Assembly (NCBI GenBank): GCA_031179305.1
Contig: JAPSHX010000002.1
Location: 323,053-387,052 of the forward strand
DNA: 64,000 nucleotides
Direction of reading: 5' to 3'
From: Paenarthrobacter sp.
Lineage (GTDB): Bacteria; Actinomycetota; Actinomycetes; Actinomycetales; Micrococcaceae
The position numbers and the translations under genes were made by a program. Below are positions 27,695 to 36,814 of this stretch, piece by piece; the stretch's first letter is position 1, and the number at the start of each line of letters is the position of its first letter. The notes below the pieces were generated by a model. It saw nothing but the letters and a program-made list of their open reading frames with translations, was not told where the DNA came from and searched no databases.

Positions 27695-28897
27695 TCAACG
27701 TTTACGTCGTTTGCCTCCCTTGCCGGTCCGTTCCTCGGCTTGATCGTGCTTGTATCGTTCCGCTGCACGCTGGCCGCGATCCGCTGACATCACCCTTTGG
27801 TGCCATTCGCGTTGGTAGGCGCGGCGGGCAGCCGCGTCATGCTTCCTGGCCAAGGCTGCCAGTTCCCGTTGCAGCTTCAGGTAGCTGGCCCAGCGCCTGG
27901 GATCAAGGGTTTCCTCCGCGAGCGCCTCCTGGACAGCGCATCCTGGTTCAGCTTGGTGGACGCAGTCCGTGAAGCGGCAGCGTGAGAAGAGCTCCTCCAG
28001 GTCGCCGAACATCTCGTCCATGCCCTCGTCGGCGTCGAAGAGCCCGAACCCGCGGACTCCCGGCGTATCCATCAGCACGGAGCCGCCCGCCAGAGGTACC
28101 AACTCCCGCGAGGTGGTGGTGTGTTTGCCCTTGCCGTCGCCTGCCCGGACCTCTCCTGTCTGCTGGAGCTCACGCCCCGCGAGGGCGTTGATAAGCGTCG
28201 ATTTCCCGGCACCGGAAGGACCCAGGAGAACCAAGGTGGCGCCTTCAGGAATGCGCTGCATCAATTCGTCGAGGCCATCGCCTTGCTCCGCGGAGGTGGT
28301 AACGACGTCAACGCCCGCGGCCTGAAGGATGACTTCCCCCACGACGTCGTCCGCGAGGTGGGCGAGGTCCGCCTTGGTGATAACCACAAGCGGCGTGGCA
28401 CCGGAATCCCAGGCAGCCACCAACGTCCGTTCAAGTCGATTATGGGTCAGCGGACGGTCCACGGGGACAACCACCGCAACAATGTCGATGTTGCTGCCCA
28501 GGATTTGTTCCTCCGACGAGGCTTCAAAGGCCCGCTTACGACTCAACGCCGAATATCGGGGAAGGACCTCGACGACGGCAGGTTCGCCGGCGTTGTTGTG
28601 GCCGAGCCAAACCCAGTCCCCGGTGGCCGGAACAAGCCCGTGCTTGGGATAGGGCAAATGCAGGAGACCTTCGGCTGATGCTACGAGCACCCGGTTCCTG
28701 TCCAGACGCACTACGCGGCCGGGGGTGGCTGCTTCCTGGTTCTCCGGGCTGCCGTGGGCGCAGAAAAGCTCCGCGACCTTATCAGTGAAGCCATACTCCA
28801 CTGGTCCGTTGGATTGGTGAGTGGCGTGAGATTGGCGAGCAGGGACCTGCTTGGTGGAAGTAAAAGAAGGGTCGCTTGAAGAAGCGTAAGTGTTCAA
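27695..28897 (-). CDS. rsgA: Small ribosomal subunit biogenesis GTPase RsgA
   Basis: A circularly permuted GTPase of 400 residues that proofreads 30S maturation. It has an N-terminal OB-fold, then G4 (VITKADL), G1 (GPSGAGKST) and G3 (DTPGVRGFG), in that permuted order. The zinc motif CRFTDCVHQAEPGC has C-x4-C-x-H-x5-C spacing, and the C-terminal tail is Lys/Arg-rich. The best start is TTG 28897 with AGAGG seven bases upstream; the open frame to 29014 overlaps a separate leader ORF. An N-terminal extension of about 35 Ser/Thr-rich residues precedes the OB-fold. Confidence 0.92.
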   Translation of the reverse strand: MNTYASSSDPSFTSTKQVPARQSHATHQSNGPVEYGFTDKVAELFCAHGSPENQEAATPGRVVRLDRNRVLVASAEGLLHLPYPKHGLVPATGDWVWLGHNNAGEPAVVEVLPRYSALSRKRAFEASSEEQILGSNIDIVAVVVPVDRPLTHNRLERTLVAAWDSGATPLVVITKADLAHLADDVVGEVILQAAGVDVVTTSAEQGDGLDELMQRIPEGATLVLLGPSGAGKSTLINALAGRELQQTGEVRAGDGKGKHTTTSRELVPLAGGSVLMDTPGVRGFGLFDADEGMDEMFGDLEELFSRCRFTDCVHQAEPGCAVQEALAEETLDPRRWASYLKLQRELAALARKHDAAARRAYQREWHQRVMSADRGQRAAERYKHDQAEERTGKGGKRRKR

Positions 28898-28925
28898 TGA
28901 AATGCCTCTGAGGAGGCCCGGCCGC

Positions 28926-29018
28926 CTAGTTTTGGCAGGCTGTTGCCGGGGCGGGAATGATGGGCTGATGACTGCGCACCGCAACTGAGAGCGGGGCGCG
29001 CAAGATCGTGGCAATCAT
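28926..29018 (-). CDS. Putative 30-residue leader ORF upstream of rsgA
   Basis: A short frame of 30 codons (MIATILRAPLSVAV... ending TACQN) with an unusually strong ribosome site, GAGGAGG, 8 bases before ATG 29018. It stops 28 bp before the rsgA TTG start and lies in another frame. The 5' side holds two possible hairpins (29041-29061 and 29065-29090). The signal strength suggests it is translated, perhaps as a regulatory leader; the peptide resembles nothing I recognise. Confidence 0.5.
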   Translation of the reverse strand: MIATILRAPLSVAVRSHQPIIPAPATACQN

Positions 29019-29113
29019 CAAATCCACCTCCTCGGCATCCGGGCCGGCAGCTGGTCAGCCGGCAACGATGTTCAGCGTAGCCAACATCGGGCCTCTTGGC
29101 TAGGTTTTGTAGC

Positions 29114-29581
29114 TCAGCTGCCCGTGGCTTGGCTCAGCTTTCCATCGGCCGGGCGCTCCCGATGCAGGCGCAGCGCCGTGTCCACCAGCGACACCCGGTT
29201 AAGCCTCCTGATGTCCTTCAAAGGTATCCATGCGGCGTGGGTGGTGCTCCCATCCACTTCGTGGGTGAGTTCTCCGCCCACCACCGTTGCCTCGTAGACC
29301 AGCCTGAGGGCCTGAAAATCCTTGACCGAACCGTCGGGACGGATATCAGCAGGCCAGTGGCCGACGTCGATACCCAGCATGCGATCGATTCGGGCTTCGT
29401 ATCCGGTTTCCTCGTAGACTTCACGCCGGCAGCCGTCCACCGGATGCTCTGCCAGATCCAAGCCTCCGCCCGGTAGCGTCCACCCTTCCTTGCCGTCCTG
29501 CTTCCAATACGCCAGCAGGATCTTGCCCTCTTGGACAATCACGGCGTAAGCGGCTGGGCGGGTATCAAACTGCAGCGTCAT
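29114..29581 (-). CDS. Nudix hydrolase
   Basis: A 155-residue pyrophosphohydrolase. The Nudix box GGLDLAEHPVDGCRREVYEE fits G-x5-E-x7-R-E-U-x-E-E with TGY following (about 39-61). Family members cleave nucleoside diphosphates linked to other groups; the substrate cannot be deduced. It begins with ATG 29581, 24 bp behind the beta-galactosidase stop, so the two could be co-transcribed. Confidence 0.88.
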   Translation of the reverse strand: MTLQFDTRPAAYAVIVQEGKILLAYWKQDGKEGWTLPGGGLDLAEHPVDGCRREVYEETGYEARIDRMLGIDVGHWPADIRPDGSVKDFQALRLVYEATVVGGELTHEVDGSTTHAAWIPLKDIRRLNRVSLVDTALRLHRERPADGKLSQATGS

Positions 29582-29605
29582 GGAATCAGCATAAAAGTCC
29601 GGACC

Positions 29606-31402
29606 CTACGGAAGCTCGGCCGCCGCGATCGGACCCGCTTCTACGGGACCCAAGTCAGGCGCTTCGCGAAGTTCGACGACGGTCCCTGGTTTCCCCAGTT
29701 CCAGCACCTTGATGCTGTTTCGGCCTGTTTTAAGCAGAGGAGCGGGTGCGTAGAGCGTCACCTGGGGACCTTTCTCCCAGTACCTGCCCAGGAGGAAGCC
29801 ATTGAGCCAGACGAAGCCTTTCCCTGAGTCGGGCAAGGCAAGGTAAGTGTCGGCCGGTTGCCCAACCTCGAAGTCAACGCCTGCCAACCCCTCGAGGTCT
29901 TCCTGCGTCCAGTTTGCGAGGGCAATAGGTGTCTGCGTCCAGTGAAAGGTGTAGCGCTGGTTGACGAGGACGCCGTCTAGAATTCCCTTCCCATGGCCCG
30001 TCAGGGGTCCGTAGTTGATGCGGCCGAGGTTCTCGACCAGAATCTCAAGCTTGGCAGGGTGGCCGGTGCCACTGACGGGCAATCCCTCGGAACCGTTGAC
30101 GTCGTCCAAGACACCTGCAAACGTGCCATCCACCCACACGTAGGCACGGTCATTCAGGCCAGTGATTTTCAGCCGGCTCTCCGAGGGAGCGTCCGGACGG
30201 CCAGGAAGGATGGCTTCGGCAGCGTAGAGCACCATTCCGGCGTCGAGTCCCAGCTGCTCGAAGCTCAGTGGCCTAACGCTGCTGACAGGCTTGCCGGCAT
30301 CCCGTACAAGCTCGAGCAGGTCCTGCCCTGCGGTCAAAGGAAAGGACTGCGCCGGAAGTGCCGGTGCCTCAGCCAACAACTCCGCAGGGAGTTCGGGTAG
30401 GTCCTCAATTCCCTGTGCCCGGAAGAATTCCTTGCGGAAGGCATGGAACTTGGGCGTCAGGGCGCCGTTCTCGGCGATGGGCGCGTCTGAGTCATAGCTG
30501 GTAACCGTCGGCTGCAGCATGGTGCCATTGTGATTGCTGCCGGAAGTGAGGCCGAAGTTAGTCCCGCCGTGGGCCATATAAGCGCAGATTGAGCCACCGA
30601 GATCGAGCATCTTGCGTGCTTCCAACGCGGCGTCCTCAGCATCCCGGTGGTGATGGTGTTCGCCCCAGTGATCGAACCAGCCGCCCCAGAACTCAACGTT
30701 GAAGAACGGCTCACCAGGCCGGCGTCGCTGCCACGTAGCCACTGCTTCGTCGCCCCGGCTTCCCAGCGTTGCGGTCGCCCAGGTTCCCTCGATGGAACCG
30801 CCGTCGAGGAAATAGTCCGTGCCGCCGTCGGCCGTGAACAGGAGCTCAGTGATGCCGCGATCCTCCAGCACGCGGCGGTTCCAGCGGATGTACTCGTGGT
30901 CGTCGCCGTAGCTGCCGTATTCGTTTTCAATCTGAACGGCCACCACAGGACCGCCCGCTGACGCCTGCCGTGAGGCGATGATCGGGAGGAGCTGATCGAA
31001 CCATTCCTCGATGGCACCCGTGAATTCCGGGTCCATGCAGCGCAGGCCGATGCCGGGAATACCGGTCAGCCAGGCCGGGAAGCCGCCGTTGTCCCACTCT
31101 GCGCAGATGTACGGTCCAGGGCGGACAATGACGTCCAACCCTTCCTCGGCCGCGAGGTCAAGGAAGCGTCCCAAGTCCCGCCAGCCACTGAAGTCCGGCG
31201 CCTCCTCGCGCTTAGGCTGGTGGAAGTTCCAGGCAACATACGTGTCCACCGTGTTAGCGCCCATCGCCTTAAGACGACGCAGCCGGTTCTGCCACAGATC
31301 CGGGTGAACACGGAAGTAGTGGATGGCTCCGGCGAGGATGCGATACGGTTCACCCGAACGGTAAAGGACGGCGTCGTGGTAGCTCAGGAGCGCGTTGTTC
31401 AC
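29606..31402 (-). CDS. Beta-galactosidase, glycoside hydrolase family 35
   Basis: A 598-residue GH35 enzyme. GPYICAEWDNGGFPAWL (96-112), QIENEYGSYG with acid/base Glu161, and FNVEFWGGWFDHWG with the nucleophile Glu237 identify the TIM barrel, followed by beta-sandwich domains. There is no signal peptide, so it acts on imported galactosides. The start is GTG 31402. It is divergent from the pirin gene. Natural substrate (plant galactan, lactose or other galactosides) is not readable. Confidence 0.92.
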   Translation of the reverse strand: MNNALLSYHDAVLYRSGEPYRILAGAIHYFRVHPDLWQNRLRRLKAMGANTVDTYVAWNFHQPKREEAPDFSGWRDLGRFLDLAAEEGLDVIVRPGPYICAEWDNGGFPAWLTGIPGIGLRCMDPEFTGAIEEWFDQLLPIIASRQASAGGPVVAVQIENEYGSYGDDHEYIRWNRRVLEDRGITELLFTADGGTDYFLDGGSIEGTWATATLGSRGDEAVATWQRRRPGEPFFNVEFWGGWFDHWGEHHHHRDAEDAALEARKMLDLGGSICAYMAHGGTNFGLTSGSNHNGTMLQPTVTSYDSDAPIAENGALTPKFHAFRKEFFRAQGIEDLPELPAELLAEAPALPAQSFPLTAGQDLLELVRDAGKPVSSVRPLSFEQLGLDAGMVLYAAEAILPGRPDAPSESRLKITGLNDRAYVWVDGTFAGVLDDVNGSEGLPVSGTGHPAKLEILVENLGRINYGPLTGHGKGILDGVLVNQRYTFHWTQTPIALANWTQEDLEGLAGVDFEVGQPADTYLALPDSGKGFVWLNGFLLGRYWEKGPQVTLYAPAPLLKTGRNSIKVLELGKPGTVVELREAPDLGPVEAGPIAAAELP

Positions 31403-31452
31403 ATGGAACAGATTAGCTCAATATCCAACATTTATGCACAGGTGATGATCGC

Positions 31453-32484
31453 ATGACCAATCTTGATACTTCCCCCGCACAGGAAGTCTGCCCTGCGGCG
31501 CCGGAGGGGCAAGGGCCTTGCGTTCAACTGTGGCCCGAGCGTGAGGTTCCCTTGGGTGGCGTGCGCGCCATGAACGTCATGAGGACGCTGCCCCAGCGGG
31601 GACTGCCAACTGTGGGTGCCTGGTGTTTCCTGGACAGTTTCGGGCCGGACCGGGTGGCCATGAGCGTACTTCCCCATCCCCATTGCGGACTTCAGACTGT
31701 CACGTGGCCCCTGGAAGGCGCCGTGCGGCATCGCGACAGTGTGGGTAGCGATGTAGTGGTCCGGCCCGGCGAGCTGAACATCATGACGGCTGGCCATGGC
31801 ATCTCCCATTCCGAGTTCTCCGTCCTTCGGGCCACTACCGAAACGGGCTCCAGTCCGCTGGTGGAAGAAATTCCGATGTCCCGAGGACTCCAGCTGTGGG
31901 TTGCCCTTCCGGAGGAACACCGGCACCGTGCGCCGTCATTTGACCAGGTCAAGGACCTGCCGGTGGCCGTGGGCGAAGGATTTACGGCCACCGTAATGGT
32001 GGGCGAATTCGCTGGGCAGCGCTCCCCCGCCACGATGTTCAGCCCGATTGTTGGTGCCGATATCACGGGCAGCGGGTCCTTTGAATTGCCGTTGCGGCCT
32101 GATTTTGAGCACGCCGTACTGGTCCTGGATGGCCAGGTCGTGATCGACGGCCAGGACATCGAGGCTGGTCCTCTGGCCTACTTGGGGGCCGGCAGGTCCA
32201 GCCTTGCCGTCCAAGCGCAACCGGACACCCGATTCATGCTCCTCGGCGGCGAACCGTTCGGCGAAGACCTGCTCATGTGGTGGAACTTCGTGGGCAGGAC
32301 GCATGAGGAAGTGGAAAAGGCCCGTGAGGAGTGGGAAGCCGAAGGATTGCTCGACGACGAAGCTGCCGCCAGCTCACGTTTCGGCTTTGTCCCCGGGCAT
32401 GGTCCTGATGCAGGACCGGAGGCTGGCCGCATTCCGGCCCCGCCGCTGCCGGGCGTCAAGCTGCGGCCACGAACCCGCGGCTAG
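31453..32484 (+). CDS. Pirin family protein
   Basis: A 343-residue bicupin. The metal-binding pattern of the N-terminal cupin is visible as PHPHCGLQTVTW and TAGHGISHSE, with the second cupin covering about 190-270. Pirins are Fe-binding and include quercetinase-like enzymes and redox sensors. The start is ATG 31453. It converges on the kinase gene with an 11-bp gap. Specific activity is unknown. Confidence 0.9.
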   Translation: MTNLDTSPAQEVCPAAPEGQGPCVQLWPEREVPLGGVRAMNVMRTLPQRGLPTVGAWCFLDSFGPDRVAMSVLPHPHCGLQTVTWPLEGAVRHRDSVGSDVVVRPGELNIMTAGHGISHSEFSVLRATTETGSSPLVEEIPMSRGLQLWVALPEEHRHRAPSFDQVKDLPVAVGEGFTATVMVGEFAGQRSPATMFSPIVGADITGSGSFELPLRPDFEHAVLVLDGQVVIDGQDIEAGPLAYLGAGRSSLAVQAQPDTRFMLLGGEPFGEDLLMWWNFVGRTHEEVEKAREEWEAEGLLDDEAAASSRFGFVPGHGPDAGPEAGRIPAPPLPGVKLRPRTRG

Positions 32485-32495
32485 GTTCTATACGG

Positions 32496-33431
32496 TTAGG
32501 CCCGCTGCTCCGCTACGAGGCGCGGGACGCCGAACACGGGATCCTGTTGAAGAATGCGCACATCAGTGATACCACTTTCGGCCAGCTTGGCTTTGAACGC
32601 TTCTTGGAGCCGCCGGACGTTCATGCCAAGTCCGCTGCCGAGGATCACCGGACCGTCCAAGCCCAGTTGGCGGACGGCCTGTTCGGCGAGTTCAGCCAAG
32701 TCGCGGCCTGCTTGCTCCACGAGTGCCTGGCTTGTTTCGTCACCGGCGTCGGCAGCTTCCACTACCAACCGGGCCTGCTGCGCCCAGTAGCGGCGGCCAG
32801 TGTCCGGGGAGTGGAACAGTGCGATCAGCTTGCCGGGTTCCTCCACACCGACGGAATCCATCAGTGCACGGCTAAGTCGATCAGGCTCCAAGCCCTGGTT
32901 CATCCGGCGCAGGCTATGCCGGACGGCCTCTCGCCCCAGCCAGTAGCCGCTTCCTTCGTCCCCTAGGAGATAGCCCCAGCCACCCGCCCGGGCTTCTTCT
33001 CCGGCGTCGTTCTTTCCCCACGCGGCCGAGCCGGTCCCGGCAATTACCGCGACGCCTTTGCTCGCTCCCCCGGCCGCCAGCAGCAGGCGTGAATCGTGAA
33101 CCACTGTGATGCGCGCACCTGGTGCGTGGGGTGCGATGAGGTCAACGAGCGCCTGGGCGTCTTCATCGGTATCAATCCCCCCTGCACCGGCGTACACCTG
33201 GTCAATGTGGCCGCCACCGATTTTCCCGAACAACTCAGCAAGGTTCGCCGCGGCGACCTCACGGCTAACGTTTTGGACATTGGAGCTGCCTGCACTCTCA
33301 TCCCTGACCGGCGATCCGTCTTCGAACCGCACGCCGCGGGTTTTCGTGCCGCCGATGTCGAGCCCGATCACGGTGCCGTTCACGGCTTCCGGGGCGGCGT
33401 GGGAATGCTGGGCAGTGTCAGGATTGTTCAC
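32496..33431 (-). CDS. N-acetylglucosamine kinase-like ATPase (BadF/BadG family)
   Basis: A 311-residue sugar kinase of the ASKHA fold. Phosphate-1 motif GLDIGGTKTRG (24-34), phosphate-2 region VIAGTGSAAWG and the glycine-rich LLGDEGSGYWLG match eukaryote-type GlcNAc kinases. It probably phosphorylates an amino sugar for salvage. The GTG start at 33431 gives a 20-residue polar N-terminal extension. It is divergent from the nitronate monooxygenase gene. Confidence 0.84.
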   Translation of the reverse strand: MNNPDTAQHSHAAPEAVNGTVIGLDIGGTKTRGVRFEDGSPVRDESAGSSNVQNVSREVAAANLAELFGKIGGGHIDQVYAGAGGIDTDEDAQALVDLIAPHAPGARITVVHDSRLLLAAGGASKGVAVIAGTGSAAWGKNDAGEEARAGGWGYLLGDEGSGYWLGREAVRHSLRRMNQGLEPDRLSRALMDSVGVEEPGKLIALFHSPDTGRRYWAQQARLVVEAADAGDETSQALVEQAGRDLAELAEQAVRQLGLDGPVILGSGLGMNVRRLQEAFKAKLAESGITDVRILQQDPVFGVPRLVAEQRA

Positions 33432-33472
33432 CGTGAAAGACTAGCTTGGAGCGTCTTGAGGAGAAACCGCAC

Positions 33473-34504
33473 ATGCCTGAAACCCTGTTTGGTACACCGT
33501 TTGTTGCAGCTCCCATGGCCGGGGGAACTTCCACGCCGGCGTTGGTGAAAGCAGTTCATGAGGGTGGTGGACTGGGTTTCGTTGCTGCCGGCTACAAGAG
33601 CCCTGAAGCCATGACCGCCGAAATCGCTGAAACGCGGGAACTCAATGTTCCGTTTGGCATGAACGTGTTCGTACCGGACCAAAGCCAGCTCCCGCCGGGT
33701 CCTGAAGCACGGGCACACCTTGAGGCCTACCGGGCCGAACTGGAACCCGAGGCTGCTCGTTACGGCGTGACGCTACCTCCCCTCCGGCTCGACGACGACG
33801 ACGCCTGGCAGGACAAGATCGATGCCCTGGTGGCCGACCCCGTGGAGTTTGTGAGCTTCGCTTTTGGCCTCCCGGGAAAGCCTGTGGTCCAGGCCCTGCA
33901 AAAAGCAGGCAGTCGGGTCATTTCCAGTGTTACCAGTGTTGAGGAAGCTCTTGCGGCTGCGGAGGAGGGCCCCGACGCCATCGCAGTGCAGCACAGCTCC
34001 GCGGGCGGACACTCGGCAGCCTTCCTGCCTGGCCGGCGGGGACAAGCAGCCCGTACGACGGCGGAGCTGGTGGCCCAGGTGCGTGCCGCCGTCGGACTTC
34101 CACTCATCGCTGCCGGGGCCATCATGGACAACGCCACGCTGCGCGAAGTGCTGGCAGCGGGCGCCGTTGCCGCGCAGGTGGGCACCGCGTTGGTTCGCAC
34201 TGACGAGAGCGGCGCACGGAAGCCGCACAAGGACGCCTTTGGTGACCCCGCCTTCGCGGAGACGGCAATAACACGGGCATTCACGGGGCGCTGGGCACGT
34301 TCGCTGGTCAATGATTTCGTCCGCGACCATCAGGACGCGCCGGAGGGTTATCCGGCGATCCACCACCTCACCAGTCCCGTCCGGGCTGCATCATCCGCCG
34401 CCGGAGATCCCCACCGCCTTAACCTGTGGGCAGGGACCGGCTGGCAGCAGGCCAGGAAAGGATCTGCGAAGGACGTGGTCAGGGAGTTCCTGAACGGGCT
34501 CTGA
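33473..34504 (+). CDS. Nitronate monooxygenase-like flavoprotein
   Basis: A 343-residue FMN-binding TIM barrel of the nitronate monooxygenase/2-nitropropane dioxygenase family. FVAAPMAGGTSTPALV at the N terminus, the phosphate-binding VQHSSAGGHS and LIAAGAIMDNA segments are visible. It would oxidise alkyl nitronates such as propionate-3-nitronate. ATG 33473 follows GAGGAG at 9 nt; an upstream in-frame ATG at 33446 lacks a site. Its last 26 bp overlap the LysR gene tail-to-tail. Confidence 0.87.
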   Translation: MPETLFGTPFVAAPMAGGTSTPALVKAVHEGGGLGFVAAGYKSPEAMTAEIAETRELNVPFGMNVFVPDQSQLPPGPEARAHLEAYRAELEPEAARYGVTLPPLRLDDDDAWQDKIDALVADPVEFVSFAFGLPGKPVVQALQKAGSRVISSVTSVEEALAAAEEGPDAIAVQHSSAGGHSAAFLPGRRGQAARTTAELVAQVRAAVGLPLIAAGAIMDNATLREVLAAGAVAAQVGTALVRTDESGARKPHKDAFGDPAFAETAITRAFTGRWARSLVNDFVRDHQDAPEGYPAIHHLTSPVRAASSAAGDPHRLNLWAGTGWQQARKGSAKDVVREFLNGL

Positions 34505-35453
34505 CCAGTTCGGCGAGCAAGTCACCACCCTCGGTGACCACTAGTTCCCGGAACAGCCTGACGGCGTCCGGTTCGAAGCTCCGTTCCCGCCAGGCGATGC
34601 CGATCTGCCGGAACGCCAGGTCCGATTCGATAGCCACTTCAACGAGCCCAAGTTCGGCCTCAGGAAGAAATTGGCCGGTTCCTGAGCCGGGTCCCGCTGG
34701 TGGCAGGATGCTAAAACCGAGCCCGGCCGAGACCAACCCACGGGCAGAGGTGGACTCTTGGACTTCAAAAGCGATCCTCGGCCGGAATCCTGCTTCGCGC
34801 AGCAGCGCTTCGCCCAATGCCCGAAGACCCACTCCCTCCGGGAGGGTGATGTACGGTTCGTGCCGGAGTTCGGAGAGGGGAAGGCTGGATCTTCCAGCCA
34901 GAGGGTGCCGGTAGTGCAGCACCGCGCGCAATGGCTCACGGTACAAAGGCAGAGCACGAATACCCCGCCCCTCCGGCGCGATGGGTGCCGTCAACGCGAA
35001 ATCCATGTCCCCGTTAGCCAGCTGCCTCAGGCAATCGTCGCGTGGACCCTGCCAGAGTTCGAACACAGTGTGCGGGTGGTGTGCGCGGAAGGCGCTGATG
35101 AGCAAGGGAAGGGTGGCTTCACCGAAGGTGTGTTGGAACGAAACCCCGATCCTGCCCCTCACAACGTCAGATTCGTGCCGCACCCTGTCCAGCCCGGCTT
35201 GGAAGTCCTCCAGCGCTGCTTCGATGTAGGGCAGCAGCGTCCGCGCGGCCGGTGTCAGGCGAATGCCACGACCCTCGCGGATCAGCAGGTCCATCCCCAC
35301 GATGGCGCTGGCCCGTGCAACGGCCCTGCTCACTGTCGACTGTGGAACGCCGAGGATCTCGGCTGTTTCAGTCATGTGTTCCGTCCGGCCAAGTTCCGCC
35401 AAGACAGGCAGCAGAGGGAGTAGTTGAACGAGCTGTTGGTGATCGGGTTCCAT
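34479..35453 (-). CDS. LysR-family transcriptional regulator
   Basis: A 324-residue regulator. The winged HTH (about 10-70) includes MTETAEILGVPQSTVSRAVA, followed by a linker helix and a periplasmic-binding-like effector domain (about 95-300). It is divergent from an MFS gene across a 100-bp region, the classical layout for control of an adjacent transporter and of itself. The effector is unknown. Confidence 0.9.
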   Translation of the reverse strand: MEPDHQQLVQLLPLLPVLAELGRTEHMTETAEILGVPQSTVSRAVARASAIVGMDLLIREGRGIRLTPAARTLLPYIEAALEDFQAGLDRVRHESDVVRGRIGVSFQHTFGEATLPLLISAFRAHHPHTVFELWQGPRDDCLRQLANGDMDFALTAPIAPEGRGIRALPLYREPLRAVLHYRHPLAGRSSLPLSELRHEPYITLPEGVGLRALGEALLREAGFRPRIAFEVQESTSARGLVSAGLGFSILPPAGPGSGTGQFLPEAELGLVEVAIESDLAFRQIGIAWRERSFEPDAVRLFRELVVTEGGDLLAELVRARSGTP

Positions 35454-35475
35454 AAAGCTCCATTATTGGCAGGAT

Positions 35476-35508
35476 CAATTCATGCGCTATTGCATCAATC
35501 CTAAGTGA
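35476..35508. promoter_or_regulatory. Candidate LysR operator
   Basis: Between the divergent LysR and MFS genes, AT-rich half-sites AGGATCAATTCATG and TGCATCAATCCT face each other as an imperfect dyad. The location matches where LysR proteins bind between divergent promoters. Confidence 0.35.
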
Positions 35509-35553
35509 CCTATGCATTGGAACATGGTGTCCACCCAGCCCTAATCTGGCTCG

Positions 35554-36783
35554 GTGAGCAAAGCAACCTTCAAGCCCAGCACCGACTCCTGGGAGGGACA
35601 CGCCAAAGGATCCCGCGGTTATAGTCGCGTCCTGGCCGCTTTGGCGCTTGCCGGGGTTGCGACCTTCGCGCAGTTGTACTCCACGCAGGCCGTACTTCCA
35701 CTCATGGCCGCGGACCTCCGGATCACGGCGGCCGAAGCGGCCTTGAGCATTTCCCTCGCCACTGTGGGCTTGGCAGTCACTGTGCTGCCGTGGTCCTTTG
35801 TGGCCGACAGGATTGGCCGGGTCCGCGCCATGGCCATCGGCATCGCCGTCGCCACGCTCTTAGGGTTGCTGGTGCCCCTGGCACCCACGGTCCCCGTGCT
35901 GTTGGGGCTCCGAACCTTGGAAGGCATGGCCCTGGGCGGAATCCCGGCCATCGCCATCGCCTACCTCAATGAGGAAGTTACCAAGATCCATACCGCCCTC
36001 GCCGCTGGAACCTACGTTGCCGGAACAACCTTGGGTGGCTTGGCCGGGCGTTTGGTCGCCGGACCAGTTGGAGAACTTTGGGGGTGGCGCACCGCGGCTC
36101 TGGCTGTTTCCCTACTGGCCACAGTTTCAGCCGTCTTGTTCCTGGTTCTTGTTCCGAAGCAACGCCGGTTCAGCCCGGCCCCGCCCTTGGGATTTCGCGG
36201 AGCCCTCCGAACCCTCGGCCGGCACTCGAGCAATCCCAGACTGCTATCGCTGTACTTACAGGCTTTTCTGCTTATGGGTGGCTTTGTTGCCGTTTACAAC
36301 TACCTCGGATTCCGACTGCATGCCGAACCTTTTGGACTCCCTGCCACCGTGGTCAGCCTCATTTTCCTGGCGTACTTATCCGGGACCGTCAGCTCACGAT
36401 GGGCCGCGGGGTTGACCACCAGGTTCGGCCGGCGGAACGTCCTGCTGGCAGGGATCGCCATCATGTCGGCAGGTTTGGCCATGACGTTGGCGGAAAACCT
36501 CGCAGCTACCCTTGCCGGACTGGTGATCTTCACTGGCGGCTTCTTCGCCGCCCATAGCGTTGGTTCAGGGTGGACGGGAGCTATCGCAACCACAGGCCGG
36601 GCGCAAGCCGCGTCCCTGTACAACCTGTCCTACTACCTCGGTTCCAGCGTCATTGGTTGGGCCGGCGGCCTTGCCTTTCAGGCGTTTGGGTGGCCGGCTT
36701 TGGCGTTGAGCGTCATCGCACTGTCATGCACGACGGCGGTAGTCACCGTGATAGTGCACCGCCCACGGCTAAGTTCCCGCTGA
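35554..36783 (+). CDS. MFS transporter (YnfM-like)
   Basis: A 409-residue major facilitator with 12 predicted helices. The first loop motif is DRIGRVRAM, and the N-terminal half contains STQAVLPLMAADL, a feature of YnfM/arabinose-efflux-like members. The GTG start at 35554 lacks a strong ribosome site. It is divergent from LysR, which probably regulates it. Substrate is unknown; export of a small metabolite or drug is likely. Confidence 0.88.
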   Translation: MSKATFKPSTDSWEGHAKGSRGYSRVLAALALAGVATFAQLYSTQAVLPLMAADLRITAAEAALSISLATVGLAVTVLPWSFVADRIGRVRAMAIGIAVATLLGLLVPLAPTVPVLLGLRTLEGMALGGIPAIAIAYLNEEVTKIHTALAAGTYVAGTTLGGLAGRLVAGPVGELWGWRTAALAVSLLATVSAVLFLVLVPKQRRFSPAPPLGFRGALRTLGRHSSNPRLLSLYLQAFLLMGGFVAVYNYLGFRLHAEPFGLPATVVSLIFLAYLSGTVSSRWAAGLTTRFGRRNVLLAGIAIMSAGLAMTLAENLAATLAGLVIFTGGFFAAHSVGSGWTGAIATTGRAQAASLYNLSYYLGSSVIGWAGGLAFQAFGWPALALSVIALSCTTAVVTVIVHRPRLSSR

Positions 36784-36814
36784 TTTCAGCCGGGCTGCCC
36801 CTACAATCGGAGGC

